From: Opitutia bacterium
Lineage (GTDB): Bacteria; Verrucomicrobiota; Verrucomicrobiia; Opitutales; UBA953
Length of the DNA: 64,000 nucleotides
Direction of reading: 5' to 3'
Assembly (NCBI GenBank): GCA_003569165.1
Contig: BGOI01000002.1
Location: forward strand, 1 to 64,000
The notes under the pieces were generated by a model. It saw only the letters and a list, made by a program, of their open reading frames with translations, searched no databases and was not told where the DNA came from. Positions within the stretch are counted from its first letter, which is position 1. Each line of letters starts with the position of its first letter. Position numbers and translations under genes: made by a program. Positions 43,381 through 54,337 of this stretch are shown here, one piece after another.

Positions 43381-44405
43381 ATGGCCTCGCCTCGCTCCCA
43401 CGGATTCCGCATGCCCGCGGAATGGGAACCCCAGTCCGCCACCTGGCTGTCTTGGCCTTCAAACACCGCGCTCTGGCCTGGACACTACAGCCTCATCCCC
43501 GCGAAGTTTGCAGAGTTCGCCGCGGCGATCTCGAAGTTCCAGCCGGTAAAGATCAACGCCGCGGGCAAGCTACGCACCGAAGCCGAACGTGAGCTCAAAG
43601 AAGCTAAGGCTGACCTTTCCGTCATCGAACTGACCGACATCGCTACCGACGACGTGTGGTGCCGCGACCACGGTCCGATCTTCGTGAAGAACGACCAGAC
43701 CAAGGAGCTCGCGCTCACCGACTGGGAATTCCACGGCTGGGGTGGCAAGTTCGAGGCCTCTCTCGACAACCAGGTCCCAGGCAAAATCGCCGCGCGACTC
43801 GGCGTGAAAAAATTTAGCTATCCCTTCGAACTCGAAGGCGGAGGCATCGAAGTCTCTGGTGACGGCCTACTCCTCACCACTGAGGCCGTGCAAAATAATC
43901 CGAACCGCGCCGAAGGGCGCGACGACGCCGCGTTCCACGCCGCGATCCGCGACGGGCTCGCAGTCGACGAACTCCTTTGGATCGGCGAAGGACTGGCCAA
44001 CGACGACACCGACGGCCACATCGACAACCTCGCCCGCTTTATCGCGCCGCGCACCATCCTCGCCGTCAGTGAAGCCGACAAAGCCTCGCCGAACTACGCG
44101 CCCATGCAGGAGAACCTCAAGCGACTGCGCGAGATGCGCCCGCGCGGCCAACGCCTCGACATCATCGAGCTCCCGCTCCCCAAATCCATCCGGCTCGCCG
44201 GACGCGACCTGCCGCCGAGCCACGCGAATTTCCTCATCGTGAACGGCGGCGTCCTCGTGCCGCTTTACGGACAAGATTCCGACAAGATTGCCATGGGCAT
44301 CGTGGGCGACTGCTTCCCCGGTCGGAAGATTGTCGTATCGATTGTCGCCTGCTGCTGATCGAAGGCGGCGCGCTGCATTGCCTCAGCCAGCAGCAGCCTG
44401 TTTAA
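43381..44405 (+). CDS. aguA: Agmatine deiminase (AguA), frameshifted at the 3' end
   Basis: Converts agmatine to N-carbamoylputrescine. MPAEWEPQSATWLSWPSN, DDVWCRDHGPIFV, ELEGGGIEVSGDG and DDTDGHIDNLARF match the family. The track ORF ends at FPGRKIVVSIVACC, but one added base near 44334-44337 gives IDCRLLLIEGGALHCLSQQQPV, ending at 44405. The catalytic Cys (GGALHC) is thus only encoded after frame repair, which argues for a sequencing error or, if real, an inactive enzyme. Forms a putrescine pair with aguB. Confidence 0.87.
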
Positions 44406-44640
44406 GGCCGCGACTAGTTGATCAGTTGACCAGTGGGCCGGTTGACAAGGATGCCCAAGCATCAAAGGGAAACCGGAGACCGGATGATTGGCTGGGGTAT
44501 CTTGGGTAGGGAGGCGATTGCCATCGCCTCCGTTCGAGACCGCAGCCGCAAAGTCGTCGGGTCTTAGCTAAGTCGAATAGACAAGTGAATCATCTGGCGA
44601 ACGGACGTGATAGCAATCACGTCCCTACCCATTGCGTCCC
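44406..44640. repeat. Mosaic repeats and hairpins between aguA and the feo operon
   Basis: Contains 'AGTTGATCAGTTGACCAGTGGGCCGGTTGACAAG', 'ACCGGAGACCGGATGATTGGCTGGGG', a hairpin GGAGGCGATT/ATCGCCTCC (44515-44531) preceded by GGGTAGG, and GGACGTGAT/ATCACGTCC-CTACC (44602-44627). No gene seen. Confidence 0.65.
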
Positions 44641-44669
44641 ATGCCAACCGGTCAACTTACCTATCGCGC

Positions 44670-44819
44670 TTACTTCTTCGGCTTTAGTTTGGTCGCACAA
44701 CCACAGTCCCCAGCGCAGCCGCCTTCCTTGCGGCGGCGGGCCGCGGCGAGCCAGCGGCGGATCAGCCAACCGGCAGCGACTCCTATGATGGCCCCGACGA
44801 TGACAGCCTCGAAGTTCAT
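44670..44819 (-). CDS. FeoB-associated Cys-rich membrane protein
   Basis: 49 residues: MNFEAVIVGAIIGVAAGWLIRRWLAAARRRKEGGCAGDCGCATKLKPKK. One membrane helix, then a basic stretch and C-x3-C-x-C (CAGDCGC). This is the layout of the small Cys-rich FeoB-associated family. Its ATG overlaps the FeoB stop (ATGA), confirming it as the third gene of the feo operon. Possible role in ferrous iron handling. Confidence 0.75.
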   Translation of the reverse strand: MNFEAVIVGAIIGVAAGWLIRRWLAAARRRKEGGCAGDCGCATKLKPKK

Positions 44820-46968
44820 GTGAGGCGGATGACGACCTGATAGACGGCCGTCCCGGCGAGCCAGGCAAGCGCCGTCATGTAGACAAAGGATCCCGCCGCC
44901 CACTTCCAGCCGCCGGTCTCTTGAGCGAGTGTGGCAATCGTTGGGCCACACTGCGAGCAGAGGGCGAAGAAGACCATCAGCGCGAGCACCGCGGCAAGGG
45001 AGAAGATCGGGGTACCGGCGCGCGGGCCCTCGGACCACTTCGCGTCCTGCATGGCCTGGCGGAGATGCTGGCTATCGGCCTCGGCGCCTTCGCCGACGGA
45101 GTAGGTCACGCCCAGCGTCGAGACGATGACCTCGCGCGCGGGGAAGCTCGCCAGCACCCCGACGGTGATCTTCCAGTCGAAGCCGAGCGGATCGAAAATC
45201 GGCTGCACCGCCTTACCGAAGCGGCCCATGTAGGACTGCTCGACGTAGGCCGCCTGGAGCTTGGCTTTCACCACTTCTTTAGTGGCCGAAGGATTCGCCG
45301 CCTTGATGCGCTCGGCGACGGACGCGTCGCGCGGGAAATAGGAAAGCGCCCACACGATGATCGTGATGGCGAAGATGACCGTGCCGGCCTTCGAGACGAA
45401 TTCGGCGGCGTTCTGCCACATGCGCCAAATGACATCGCGCGGCTTGGGCATCTGGTAGCGCGGCAGCTCGAGGACGAAGGGCTGCGGCTTCACCTTGAGG
45501 ACGAGGCGGGTGAGCACGAAGGCGGTCGGGACGGCGAAGAACAACCCGACGCAGTGCATGCCGATCATCACGACGGATTGCCAGCCCGCGCCATAGATCG
45601 GACCGATGAAGGCGGCGCACATCAGCGCATAGACCGGGAAGCGCGCCGAGCAGCTCATGAACGGCACGACGAAGGCGGTCGCGAGCCGGGCCTTCGGTCT
45701 TCGATCGTGCGCGTCGAAAGCAGGCTCGGGATCGCGCAAGCGAAACCGGAGAGCAACGGCACGAAGCTCTTCCCATTGAGGCCGCACCAGCTAAAGAGGC
45801 GGTCCATGATAAACGCGGCGCGCGCCATGTAGCCGCTATCTTCGAGGATCCCGATGAAAAGGAAGAGGATGAGGATCTGCGGCAGGAACACCAGGAACGC
45901 GCCGACGCCGCCGATGATACCGTCCGCCAGTAGGCTTTGGAGCATCGGATAGGCGTCGAGTTGCGGCGCAACGATGGCCTTCGTCCAATCGACCCCGGCC
46001 TGAATCCACTCCATGGGGAACTTCGCCAGCCAGAAGACGGAGCCGAAGAAACCCAACATGATCCCGAGGAACAGCACGGGCCCAAGGAAGCGGTGCAGAA
46101 GCAGGCGGTCGACGGCAGCGCTGCGGCCGGCCTTACCAGCGCCTTCGGTCACCACGCCTTCGAGGACGAGGCGCAGGTGCGCATAGTGCACGAGCGGCTC
46201 GGCAGCCATCGGGTTATAGCCGGAATTGCGGACGCGATCGCGCGCAGTGCGTAAGGTCTTTTCCCGCTGGGCGAGGGTCCAGCCGAGCCGATCGGCGGTG
46301 GACGGATTCGTGTCGAAGAGAAGTCGCTGCGCTTCGGCTTCCGAAATCGGCTTACCCGTGTCGGCGGCGGCGGCCGTCGCGACATCGACGAGGGCGGCGG
46401 CGATGTTGGTCGGCCAGGCAACGCGCTTCATCTGTGTCTGCTGGGCGATGGCGCGGGCGATGGCACGGCGGACATCGAGGATGCCTTCGCCTTTCCAAGC
46501 GGACGACAGCACGACCGGCACGCCGCCGAGGCGACGAGAAAGCCGCTCGGTATCGATGCGGAGGCCTTGCTCCTTGGCGACGTCGGCCTGGTTGAGGACG
46601 ATGACCACCGGACGACCGAGCTCAGCGACCTGTGAGGCGAGGAAGAGATTACGGAGCAGGTTCGTGGAATCGACGACGAGCACGACGGCGTCGGGGCGGC
46701 GATCGCCGGCGATGTTACCCGAAAGCGCATCGATGACGACTTGCTCGTCGGGCGAAGCGGCCGCGAGCGAGTAGAGTCCCGGGAGGTCGACGAGTTCGAC
46801 CTTCTGCCCGTCGCCGAGATCACAGGTGCCAGACTTGCGGGCGACGGTGACGCCAGGGTAATTGCCAACGCGCTGACGCAGGCCCGTCAGAGCGTTGAAG
46901 AGGGTCGACTTGCCGGTGTTGGGGTTACCGACGAGCGCGACCAGGAGGCCTGCTTCGGGAGTGCTCAC
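44816..46968 (-). CDS. feoB: Ferrous iron transporter FeoB (frameshifted)
   Basis: G-domain motifs: GNPNTGKSTLFNALTG (G1), DLPGLYSL (G3), NQAD (G4). Membrane core of about eight helices including 'PLLSGFACAIPSLLSTRTIEDRK' and, after the break, 'ARLATAFVVPFMSCSARFPVY'. The break is near 45693-45695, where a missing base in an A run splits the gene into ORFs 45655-47160 and 44816-45787. GTG start at 46968 overlaps the feoA stop (GTGA). Imports Fe2+ using GTP. Confidence 0.9.
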
Positions 46969-47224
46969 GGCTGGCGCGGTCGCTGGATGGGACAGTCGGC
47001 GGAGACGTCGACGATTAGGTTCTCGGCTTCGGCGAGACGCAGGCTGACGACCTGGCCACCGAACTCGATGGCGAGCGGGTCGCCGAGCGGCGCCCTCCGA
47101 ATGAGCTTCAGGACCATGCCCGGGAGCAGCCCCAGAGCCATTAAACGTTGATCCACCCACGCTCGGGATTGAGCGAGGCCAGCTTGCCGAATTGGCCGGG
47201 CAGAAGTTGGGAAAGCGGAGTCAC
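46965..47224 (-). CDS. feoA: FeoA SH3-like iron transport protein (frameshifted)
   Basis: DQRLMALGLLPGMVLKLIRRAPLGDPLAIEFGGQVVSLRLAEAENLIVDV is typical FeoA. The track ORF starts at a GTG at 47156, yet the expected N-terminus (TPLSQLLPGQFGKLASLNPERG) is upstream in another frame, joined by one added base in the GGG run at 47156-47158. The start would then be GTG at 47224, about 5 bp from the Fur box. Small cytoplasmic partner of FeoB. Confidence 0.8.
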
Positions 47225-47229
47225 TCTAA

Positions 47230-47246
47230 TTGAGAATGAGTCTCAA
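47230..47246. promoter_or_regulatory. Fur-box-like palindrome before feoA
   Basis: TTGAGACTCATTCTCAA on the minus strand: TTGAGA and TCTCAA arms around a 5-bp centre, close to the 7-1-7 TGATAAT-n-ATTATCA Fur consensus (here TGAGACT-C-ATTCTCA). It ends 6 bp upstream of the proposed feoA start, so a bound repressor would block the promoter region. Confidence 0.7.
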
Positions 47247-47347
47247 AACTAGCCCTTAGGCCCCCTTTGTCAACGCCGACCATCGGAGGGCGGCTAATTG
47301 CATTCCCGACTCCCCCTCCCCCGCTCGACCGCTTATAACGCCTCCCG

Positions 47348-48880
47348 ATGCACGAACTGACCCCAGACGTCGAATCGCCGGCCCGGCATACCGAGCGCGA
47401 CCATGGGGGTATCGGCGGACACCCCCGAGGTCTGAGCATGCTGTTCTACGCCGAGATGTGGGAGCGGTTCTCCTACTACGGCATGCGGGCGATCCTTCTC
47501 CTCTTCATGATCGCGCCCCTCGCGATGGGCGGGATGGGCATGGACCAGAAGTTCGCCGCGCAGATCTACGGCAACTACACCATGGCGAGCTACATGGTCT
47601 GCATCCTGGGCGGCTACTTGGCGGACAACTTCATCGGCGCCCGACGCGCGGTGCTGATCGGCGGGCTCATCATCACCGCTGGCCATTACTGCCTAGCGTT
47701 CGCCTCCGAGCCAACCTTCTACGCGGGGCTCATCCTCGTCGCACTCGGCACCGGCCTGCTCAAGCCGAGTATCAGCACGCTCGTTGGCGGACTCTACTCG
47801 CACGGCGACACACGACGCGACGCGGGCTTTTCGCTCTTCTACATGGGCATCAACCTCGGTGCGTTCGCCGCGCCGCTGGTCGTTGGCTGGCTTGCGCAGG
47901 GCGAACAGTTCAAGGCGCTGCTCACTGGCTGGGGACTCGACCCGACACATAGCTGGCACTGGGGCTTCGGCGCGGCGGGGATCGGTATGACCATCGGTAT
48001 GATTGTCTACCTACGACACTGGCATTGGCTCTCGCACATCGGTCATCCGCCGGAAGCAGACACTCCGCGCCCGTGGGGTAAGCTCGTACTGGTCGCTCTG
48101 GGCACTGCGGCGATGCTCGGCGTAATGATCGCGTCAGACTATGTCGCCTGGATTAATCCCATCGTCTTCGTGCTCCCGTTCGTCGGCGTGATCTGGTTCG
48201 GCGTCGTGAAACGGGATATAGATAGCCGCCGTATTGCGGCGATCCTCGTCTTCTTCATCTGCGCGATCCTCTTCTGGGCGGTCTTTGAACAAGCCGGCTC
48301 CTCACTCACACTTTTCGCGGATGAACTCACGCGCAACGAGCTGTTCGGGCGCGCATTTCCATCCTCCTGGTTCCAGTCCGTGAACTCGCTCTTCATCCTC
48401 GCGCTCGCGCCGTTGTTTGCGTGGCTGTGGGTCAGCCTGCGGGAGCGTCAGCCTTCAATCCCCATGAAGTTCGTCTGGGGCCTCGTGTTCCTCGGGCTCT
48501 CGTTCGCACTCCTCGTCCCCGCCGCGCAGCTCACCGACGCCGGCAAAGTGAGCCCATGGTGGCTCATCGGTGTCTACTTCCTCCAGACCATCGGCGAACT
48601 CTGCCTCAGTCCCGTCGGCCTGAGCGCGATGACCAAGCTAGCCCCCGCGAAGCTCGCCGGGCTTGTGATGGGCATCTGGTTCCTCGGCACCGCCCTCGGC
48701 AACAAACTCGCAGGGTCGATTGCGGCAGAGTTCAACGCCAAGGACCCGCAAGCCCTCGCGCACTTCTTCTGGCAGCAGGCGCTGCTCGTAGGTGGTATGA
48801 CCGTCCTCCTGCTGGTACTGGTGCCGTGGGTCCGCCGCCTGACTGGCGAACAGGCGACGTCAGATCAGAGTTCTGCCTGA
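47348..48880 (+). CDS. POT/PTR-family peptide:proton symporter
   Basis: 510 residues with about 12-14 membrane helices. FYAEMWERFSYYGMRAILLLFM carries the POT ExxERFxYYG motif; GTGLLKPSISTLVGGLY and FSLFYMGINLGAFAAPLV are the second POT signature. Imports di- and tripeptides with protons at the inner membrane. Convergent, overlapping by 16 bp with the exonuclease III gene. Confidence 0.9.
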   Translation: MHELTPDVESPARHTERDHGGIGGHPRGLSMLFYAEMWERFSYYGMRAILLLFMIAPLAMGGMGMDQKFAAQIYGNYTMASYMVCILGGYLADNFIGARRAVLIGGLIITAGHYCLAFASEPTFYAGLILVALGTGLLKPSISTLVGGLYSHGDTRRDAGFSLFYMGINLGAFAAPLVVGWLAQGEQFKALLTGWGLDPTHSWHWGFGAAGIGMTIGMIVYLRHWHWLSHIGHPPEADTPRPWGKLVLVALGTAAMLGVMIASDYVAWINPIVFVLPFVGVIWFGVVKRDIDSRRIAAILVFFICAILFWAVFEQAGSSLTLFADELTRNELFGRAFPSSWFQSVNSLFILALAPLFAWLWVSLRERQPSIPMKFVWGLVFLGLSFALLVPAAQLTDAGKVSPWWLIGVYFLQTIGELCLSPVGLSAMTKLAPAKLAGLVMGIWFLGTALGNKLAGSIAAEFNAKDPQALAHFFWQQALLVGGMTVLLLVLVPWVRRLTGEQATSDQSSA

Positions 48881-49632
48881 ACGCGAACGGACACCGGACA
48901 GTGATCCGAACCCGTGACCTTGTCGTGGATGTCGGGCTGAGAATACTTGAGGCCGTCAGACGTCAGGCAGTAATCCAGGCGCCAGCCGATATTGCGAGCG
49001 CGGATACCCGGGCGATAGGACCACCAGCTGTAGCGCTTTGCTAATTCGGGATGCTGCGCGCGGAACGTATCCGTGAAGCCGTGCTGAGAAAGGAGCTGGC
49101 TGAAAGATTCACGCTCCTCGTCGGTAAAGCCCGCGTTGCGGCGGTTCGTGGAAGGATTGGCGAGGTCGATCTCGGCGTGCGCGACATTGAGGTCGCCGCA
49201 GACCACGACCGGCTTCTGCTTGGCGAGGCGGGCGAGGTATTTGCGGAAATCGGCGTCCCACTGCAGCCGGTAGTCGAGGCGCTCCAGCTCGCGCTGGGAA
49301 TTAGGGACGTAGGCGCTGACGACGAAGAGCCCTTTGAATTCGGCCGTCACCACGCGCCCTTCGGGCGGATGGTCTCCCGGGAAATCAGTGGCGACGGAAA
49401 GCGGCGCGGTCTTCGAGAGCACCGCGGTGCCAGAGTAGCCCTTCTTCTCCGCTTCGTGCCAGAACTGATGCGGATAGGCCAGGCCGAGCGTGGAAGCGAC
49501 GGCGGTCTCACACTTCGTCTCCTGCAGGCAGAGCACATCTGGGTCGGCAGATGCGATGAAGTCGGCCAGCCCCTTACCGAGGGCGGAGCGAACGCCGTTG
49601 ACGTTCCAGGAATAGATCTTCGCGTGACTCAC
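48865..49632 (-). CDS. xth: Exodeoxyribonuclease III (XthA/ExoA)
   Basis: AP endonuclease of base-excision repair. N-terminal IYSWNVNGVRSAL, LCLQETKCE, GYSGTAVLSK, VVVCGDLNVAHAEIDL, RRNAGFTDEE, and the end GSDHCPV are the EEP-fold motifs (ExoIII branch). 255 residues fits. The start is 7 bp upstream-adjacent to the gene at 49640. Confidence 0.93.
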   Translation of the reverse strand: MSHAKIYSWNVNGVRSALGKGLADFIASADPDVLCLQETKCETAVASTLGLAYPHQFWHEAEKKGYSGTAVLSKTAPLSVATDFPGDHPPEGRVVTAEFKGLFVVSAYVPNSQRELERLDYRLQWDADFRKYLARLAKQKPVVVCGDLNVAHAEIDLANPSTNRRNAGFTDEERESFSQLLSQHGFTDTFRAQHPELAKRYSWWSYRPGIRARNIGWRLDYCLTSDGLKYSQPDIHDKVTGSDHCPVSVRVQAEL

Positions 49633-49639
49633 GGACGGA

Positions 49640-50517
49640 TCACTTAAAGAGCTGATTCATCTTCTGGTCGAGATCCTTACCCTTCTCGACGCCCTTCGAA
49701 TCGGCCGCAGGAGCCACGGGAGCAACCTCCACGACGGGCGCCGCCGGAGCCGGAGCCACGACCGCCGGGGTCGGCGTGACGATAACGGGCGCGGTGGGCA
49801 TCAAGTCGTCGGGCTTAACTCCAAAAAGGACATCGACGCGCTGGGCGAGGGTAAGCGGGCCCTTCGCAACAATGGCAGCCACCACGGGAGCGACCGGGGC
49901 CGGAGTCACGTCCGCCGGAGCGACTGGTGTCATCGCGGACGAGTTGGCAACGAAGGGCGCATCGACTTTCACGCCCTTAGCGACGAGCTCCGAGACACGC
50001 TTGCCGAGTTCGACGGAAAAATCGGTGAGCGTGCTCTTGATCTCGAACTTGGCACCCTTGGCCCGTACCTCAAGCGAGCCGTCAGCCAGGACCTTGGAAA
50101 CCTGTAATACCGTGCCGGCATCGAGCGCCAAATCTTGGACTTTCTTCCCGTCGACAATGACCGGGACCGTGGTCGCAGTCTTCACCGCCACCGCGGTCGG
50201 CCAGAGAACGAGGTATTCCGAGATGGCCTTAAAATCGATGGCTGGTTCGGCGGCGGCTGGGGTAGTCGCAGCAGGTGGCGATGGCGCGGCGGCGACGGGC
50301 GCTGGGGCGGGAGTCGCCACTGGCGAGGTGACCTTGGGCGCGGCGGGCACGACTGGGACGACGACAGGCGCCGAAGCGACCGCGACCTCAATCGGCTGGG
50401 CAGCGGACTCACTACGGCTGACGACGATGTTGAAACTCGGCGTGAAGAAAAGGATACCGCCGGCGCCGACGATCGCGCCGAAGAGGAAGATAAGGAGACC
50501 TCGGAAAAAGCTGCCAT
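49640..50517 (-). CDS. Membrane-anchored Pro/Ala-rich protein (frameshifted start)
   Basis: Reconstructed as MAAFFRGLLIFLFGAIVGAGGILFF followed by a Pro/Ala/Val-rich chain and a beta-rich middle part (VLQVSKVLADGSLEVRAKGAKFEIKSTLTDF). The track ORF begins at a GTG at 50350; the hydrophobic anchor lies upstream in the same frame but has no start codon, until one T is added to the T5 run (50505-50509), which joins it to the ATG at 50517. Function unknown. The start lies 9 bp past the guaB stop. Confidence 0.6.
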
Positions 50518-50525
50518 GGAAAGGT

Positions 50526-52100
50526 TCAGGAGCCCGCCTTGATTTCGATGACGTCGTGCGGGGCCGCTTCGCGCTGGCCGGCAGGGGTCACGCGGATGTA
50601 ACGCGCGCGCTTGCGGTGTTCGGCGAGGTTGGCCGCGCCGAGATAGCCGAGGCCGCTCTGGACGCCACCGGCGAGGGTGCCGAGGACTTGGTCGACCGTG
50701 CCGGAAACTTCCTTGAGCGCTTCGATGCCTTCGGCGGCGACCTTGCTGAACTTGCCGCTGGCGGAATGGCCGTAGCGGGCGGCGGAACCCTTCCGCATGG
50801 CTTCGTGCGAACCCATGCCGCGGTATTCCTTATAAGTCTTACCGTTGATCTCCATCAGCTTGCCTGGGGCTTCGCGGCTGCCGGCGAGCAGGCCGCCGAG
50901 GATGACCGCGTCGGCGAGCGTGAGCGCCTTGACGATGTCGCCGCTCTTCGTGATGCCGCCGTCGGCGAGGATGCGCACGCCCTTCTTGGCGGCGGCGCGG
51001 GAGGCGACGTAAAGCGCGGTGAGCTGCGGGATGCCGACACCGGCGACGATGCGGGTCGTGCAAATCGAGCCGGGGCCCTGGCCAATCTTGACGGTATCCG
51101 CGCCCGCGGCGGCGAGGAACTCGACGCCTTCGCCGCTGGTGACATTGCCCGCGATGAGCGTGATGCCCTTATGGGCCTTGCGCAGCATGCGGAGCGCGTC
51201 GCCGACGCCCTTGGTGTGGCCGTGGGCGGTGGAAATCGCGAGGGCGTCCGCGCCTTCGTCGATAAGGGCGCTGACATGCGCAAGGAGGCGGGCGCGGTCA
51301 ATTTCGCCGTCGGCCGTGCGGGGGACCGCGATGGCGACACCAACGCGGAGACGGAAGTCGGCATCGCGGGTCGGGCGGACGTGGGCGCGGGATTCTTCGG
51401 AGATGCGCTCGATGTCGCTGAGGGTGAAAAGGCCGCGCAGCTTGTTCTTCGCGTCGACCACGAGAAGCTTGTTCTGGCCGACGTGTTCGGAGAACTTGCG
51501 GTCGGCGGTGGCGATGGGGTCCTTGCCGAGATCCTTCTCCGCGACGGTGAAGACCTTATCACGCGGGATCATGACCGCGACGACCTTGCGCTGACCGTGG
51601 CGTTCCTTGACCGTGCTGCCGGGCAGGAGGCCGAGGAGCGTCCCGTCCGAGGACGTCACCGGGAAGGTGCTGAAGGCGAGGCCGTCGCGTTCGATGCGGG
51701 CGAGGACCTGGCCGATGGTATCGTCGGCCGAGACCACCGCGGGGTCGCCAATCATGCCGTGGATGTGGTTCTTCACGCGGCGGACTTCGGCGACCTGGTC
51801 GGCTTCCCCCATATTATAGTGAAGGAGGCCCAGTCCGCCGTTGAGGGCCATCGCGATGGCCATGCGGTGCTCGGTGACCGTGTCCATATCGGACGAGACG
51901 ATCGGGAGGGATAGCGCCAGGGCGTCGGAGAGGGACGAATCGAGGCGGGTCATCCGGGGGAGAACCTCGGAATAGCGGGTCGCCAGGGAGACGTCGTCAT
52001 ACGTCAGGCCGAGGCCGGCGTTGGCGGGGAAGAAGTCGTCCGCGGACAGGTAAAAGCGTTCGTCTAGGGAAACGCGGCCCTTGGATTTCGAGGAGGCCAT
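50526..52100 (-). CDS. guaB: IMP dehydrogenase (GuaB)
   Basis: Start set at [24 protein letters not shown]. First step of guanine nucleotide synthesis. [46 protein letters not shown], a CBS pair (residues ~105-230), the catalytic loop [19 protein letters not shown] with the active-site Cys, and flap [11 protein letters not shown] are present. The upstream track codons (105 of them) are shadow sequence and overlap the menC start region. Confidence 0.93.
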   Translation of the reverse strand: MASSKSKGRVSLDERFYLSADDFFPANAGLGLTYDDVSLATRYSEVLPRMTRLDSSLSDALALSLPIVSSDMDTVTEHRMAIAMALNGGLGLLHYNMGEADQVAEVRRVKNHIHGMIGDPAVVSADDTIGQVLARIERDGLAFSTFPVTSSDGTLLGLLPGSTVKERHGQRKVVAVMIPRDKVFTVAEKDLGKDPIATADRKFSEHVGQNKLLVVDAKNKLRGLFTLSDIERISEESRAHVRPTRDADFRLRVGVAIAVPRTADGEIDRARLLAHVSALIDEGADALAISTAHGHTKGVGDALRMLRKAHKGITLIAGNVTSGEGVEFLAAAGADTVKIGQGPGSICTTRIVAGVGIPQLTALYVASRAAAKKGVRILADGGITKSGDIVKALTLADAVILGGLLAGSREAPGKLMEINGKTYKEYRGMGSHEAMRKGSAARYGHSASGKFSKVAAEGIEALKEVSGTVDQVLGTLAGGVQSGLGYLGAANLAEHRKRARYIRVTPAGQREAAPHDVIEIKAGS

Positions 52101-52193
52101 GAGTGGTCGGTTTCCCCAAAGGGTGTTAGGCACCCCCCGGAGGGGTGGCAAATTGATTTTGCGAGTTTGTCCGGATTGCCGTCTATTCGCCCC

Positions 52194-53135
52194 ATGACGA
52201 GCGGTTATTTCGACTTCAAACGCGTCCGACGACGACTGCGCTCTCCGGTGACGACGGGCGCTGGCACCGTTGACAGCGTGGATCGCATCATCCTGCGGAC
52301 CCAGTCGGACCACGGTACTGGGTACGGTGAGATTGCCCCCTGGCCGGGCTTCCCCACCGAGTCCGTGGAACAGGCCCTGGAATTCCTCCGCTCGGCGCAA
52401 GGCAACCTTCCCCACCTTATCGCTGCCGTCGACGCCTCGCCCTCCTCGCTGCCCTGTCTCTCCTCAGCGCTCTCCAGTTGCCGCCTCTGGGATAAGATTG
52501 CGGGCTTTGGCGGCAGCCTCCCTTGCGCCGGACTCATGACGCTTTCCGTCATGGAGACCGACGCGAAGTTGTCCGCAGGCTTCAAGACGTTGAAGGTTAA
52601 GATTTCGCCGGAGACTTCCGAGGAATCCATCCACGGGGTGCTGAGCCGATTCCCGGGCCGACTGCGCTTGGATGCCAACGGCTCACTAGATCTGCAGACG
52701 GCGCGGCGCTGGACCGAGTTCGCGCGCGCGCAGACGCAGGTTGAATTCCTCGAACAACCGCTCCCGGTCGGACATCCAGGTTACGCCTCGCTCGGACCGG
52801 ATAAAATCGCGCTCGACGAATCTTTCCTCACGCCGGGCGGAATCGATTGGAGCGGGACGGTCGTCGTGAAACCTTTGCTCGCCGGAGATTGGGACGACCT
52901 CTTGGCATGGCGGGCTACCCGTGTAGGCGCCGTCGTCTATTCCTCCTGCTTCGAGACCGCGATCGGCCGACAAGGAGCGCTCTGGCTCGCTTCGCAGGAC
53001 CCGGCCGCCGGCACGGTGGGATTTGATACCTTAGGTCGCTTCGAAAGCGACGGCCGTGATCGTCACGTGCATGGACCGTCGGCGGGCGGCCTGCCGAGCT
53101 ATGATTGGGCGGGCTTCTGGCACGACCTGACATGA
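52194..53135 (+). CDS. menC: o-Succinylbenzoate synthase-like enolase-superfamily enzyme (MenC)
   Basis: Barrel motifs in order: [12 protein letters not shown] (KxK base), [24 protein letters not shown] (three metal ligands) and [11 protein letters not shown] (second Lys). 313 residues. Position immediately before a MenE-type ligase, whose start overlaps its stop, supports OSBS rather than a muconate cycloisomerase or dipeptide epimerase. Menaquinone pathway. Confidence 0.8.
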   Translation: MTSGYFDFKRVRRRLRSPVTTGAGTVDSVDRIILRTQSDHGTGYGEIAPWPGFPTESVEQALEFLRSAQGNLPHLIAAVDASPSSLPCLSSALSSCRLWDKIAGFGGSLPCAGLMTLSVMETDAKLSAGFKTLKVKISPETSEESIHGVLSRFPGRLRLDANGSLDLQTARRWTEFARAQTQVEFLEQPLPVGHPGYASLGPDKIALDESFLTPGGIDWSGTVVVKPLLAGDWDDLLAWRATRVGAVVYSSCFETAIGRQGALWLASQDPAAGTVGFDTLGRFESDGRDRHVHGPSAGGLPSYDWAGFWHDLT

Positions 53136-54337
53136 GCGCCGTCGCGGTCTTCCACGCGCAACACGCCGCGCACCTGCAGGAAGCCCTGCAGGCTCATGAT
53201 GCCGGCCTGCCCGTCTTCTTGGGGAACCCGCGCTGGGCTGAAACTGATCTCGCTGAAGCCGCCCGCCAGATTCCCCGCGGCACGATCGTCAAAGGACACG
53301 CCCCCGAACCGCGCGGACTCGGCACGTGTGATTGGCCGAAAAATTGGCGCGGTCGGGTGATGATTCCCACCGGCGGCACCGGGGGGAAAGTAAAGTTCAT
53401 CATCCATTCTTCAGAAACCCTCCGAGCCGCGACGCTCGGCCTCCGTGATGCGCTCGTCGCCCGCGGCCTCTCGCCCATCCTGCACGGCGTCACCTGCACG
53501 CCGCCCTGGCACGTGAGCGGATTCATGCCGGCCATCCGCGCTCGCGTTACTGGCGGCCAGCATTTCGTCATCGATGGTCGCTTTAACGAAAACACCGCCC
53601 TGCCCTCCGTCGCGCTCCCCTCCTCGGGCACCAAAATCATCTCCTTGGTCCCGGCGCAATTATCGCGACTCCTCGCTCGTGCCGAGGGCGAAGCCTGGTT
53701 GCGGGCGTTTGATGTCATCTTGCTCGGTGGCTCGGTGGTGCCCACTCCGCTGCTCGCCGAGATTAGCACGCGACGAGTGCCCGTGTTTCTCACCTACGGC
53801 TCGACCGAGACCGCAGCGGCTTGTGCGCTTTGTCCGCCGGAAAAAATCTGGTCAGGCGAATCCGTCCGCGGCACTCCCTTGCCTGGCGTGACGTTTGCGA
53901 CGAACGGTGACGGCGTCATCACCATCGCCACCGCTGCGCTCGGTCTTGGCCTATGGCCCGACGGCCCGCTCGATAGCCCATGGGTGAGCGGCGATCGAGG
54001 CGACGTCGCCGCGGACGGGAGCGTGAAAATTTCTGGACGCGCCGACCGCGTGATCATCACCGGCGGCGAGAAAGTAGATCCGGGTCGCGTCGAGCAGGCC
54101 CTGCTCTCGACTGGCCTCATCAAGGAAGCCTTCGTGCTCGGCATGATCGACGCTCGCTGGGGCGAAATCGTGACGGCCTGCGTCATCGGCCCCGCGTCCG
54201 CCGAAGCTGCGCTGCGGCTGGCCTGCGAAGCGCTCGAGCCCGCGGCGCGCCCGCGGCGCTATGTGTTCATCCCCAGCATGCCGACGAATGCCAGCGGCAA
54301 GCCGGACCGGGAAGCGATTGCGAAGTTGACCGCTTAA
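53132..54337 (+). CDS. menE: o-Succinylbenzoate-CoA ligase-like AMP-forming enzyme (MenE)
   Basis: Acyl-adenylate ligase: [15 protein letters not shown] (P-loop-like), [48 protein letters not shown], and the C-terminal Lys in [11 protein letters not shown]. 401 residues, shorter than usual for this family, with the N-terminal part reduced. ATGA overlap with menC. Its stop and the kdsA stop share a TTAA tetranucleotide. Confidence 0.8.
   Translation: MSAVAVFHAQHAAHLQEALQAHDAGLPVFLGNPRWAETDLAEAARQIPRGTIVKGHAPEPRGLGTCDWPKNWRGRVMIPTGGTGGKVKFIIHSSETLRAATLGLRDALVARGLSPILHGVTCTPPWHVSGFMPAIRARVTGGQHFVIDGRFNENTALPSVALPSSGTKIISLVPAQLSRLLARAEGEAWLRAFDVILLGGSVVPTPLLAEISTRRVPVFLTYGSTETAAACALCPPEKIWSGESVRGTPLPGVTFATNGDGVITIATAALGLGLWPDGPLDSPWVSGDRGDVAADGSVKISGRADRVIITGGEKVDPGRVEQALLSTGLIKEAFVLGMIDARWGEIVTACVIGPASAEAALRLACEALEPAARPRRYVFIPSMPTNASGKPDREAIAKLTA

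Noticed and set aside
49776-51914. 712-aa ORF antisense to guaB and its neighbour
   Set aside because: Shadow of guaB; its product is low-complexity acidic/Gly-rich sequence.
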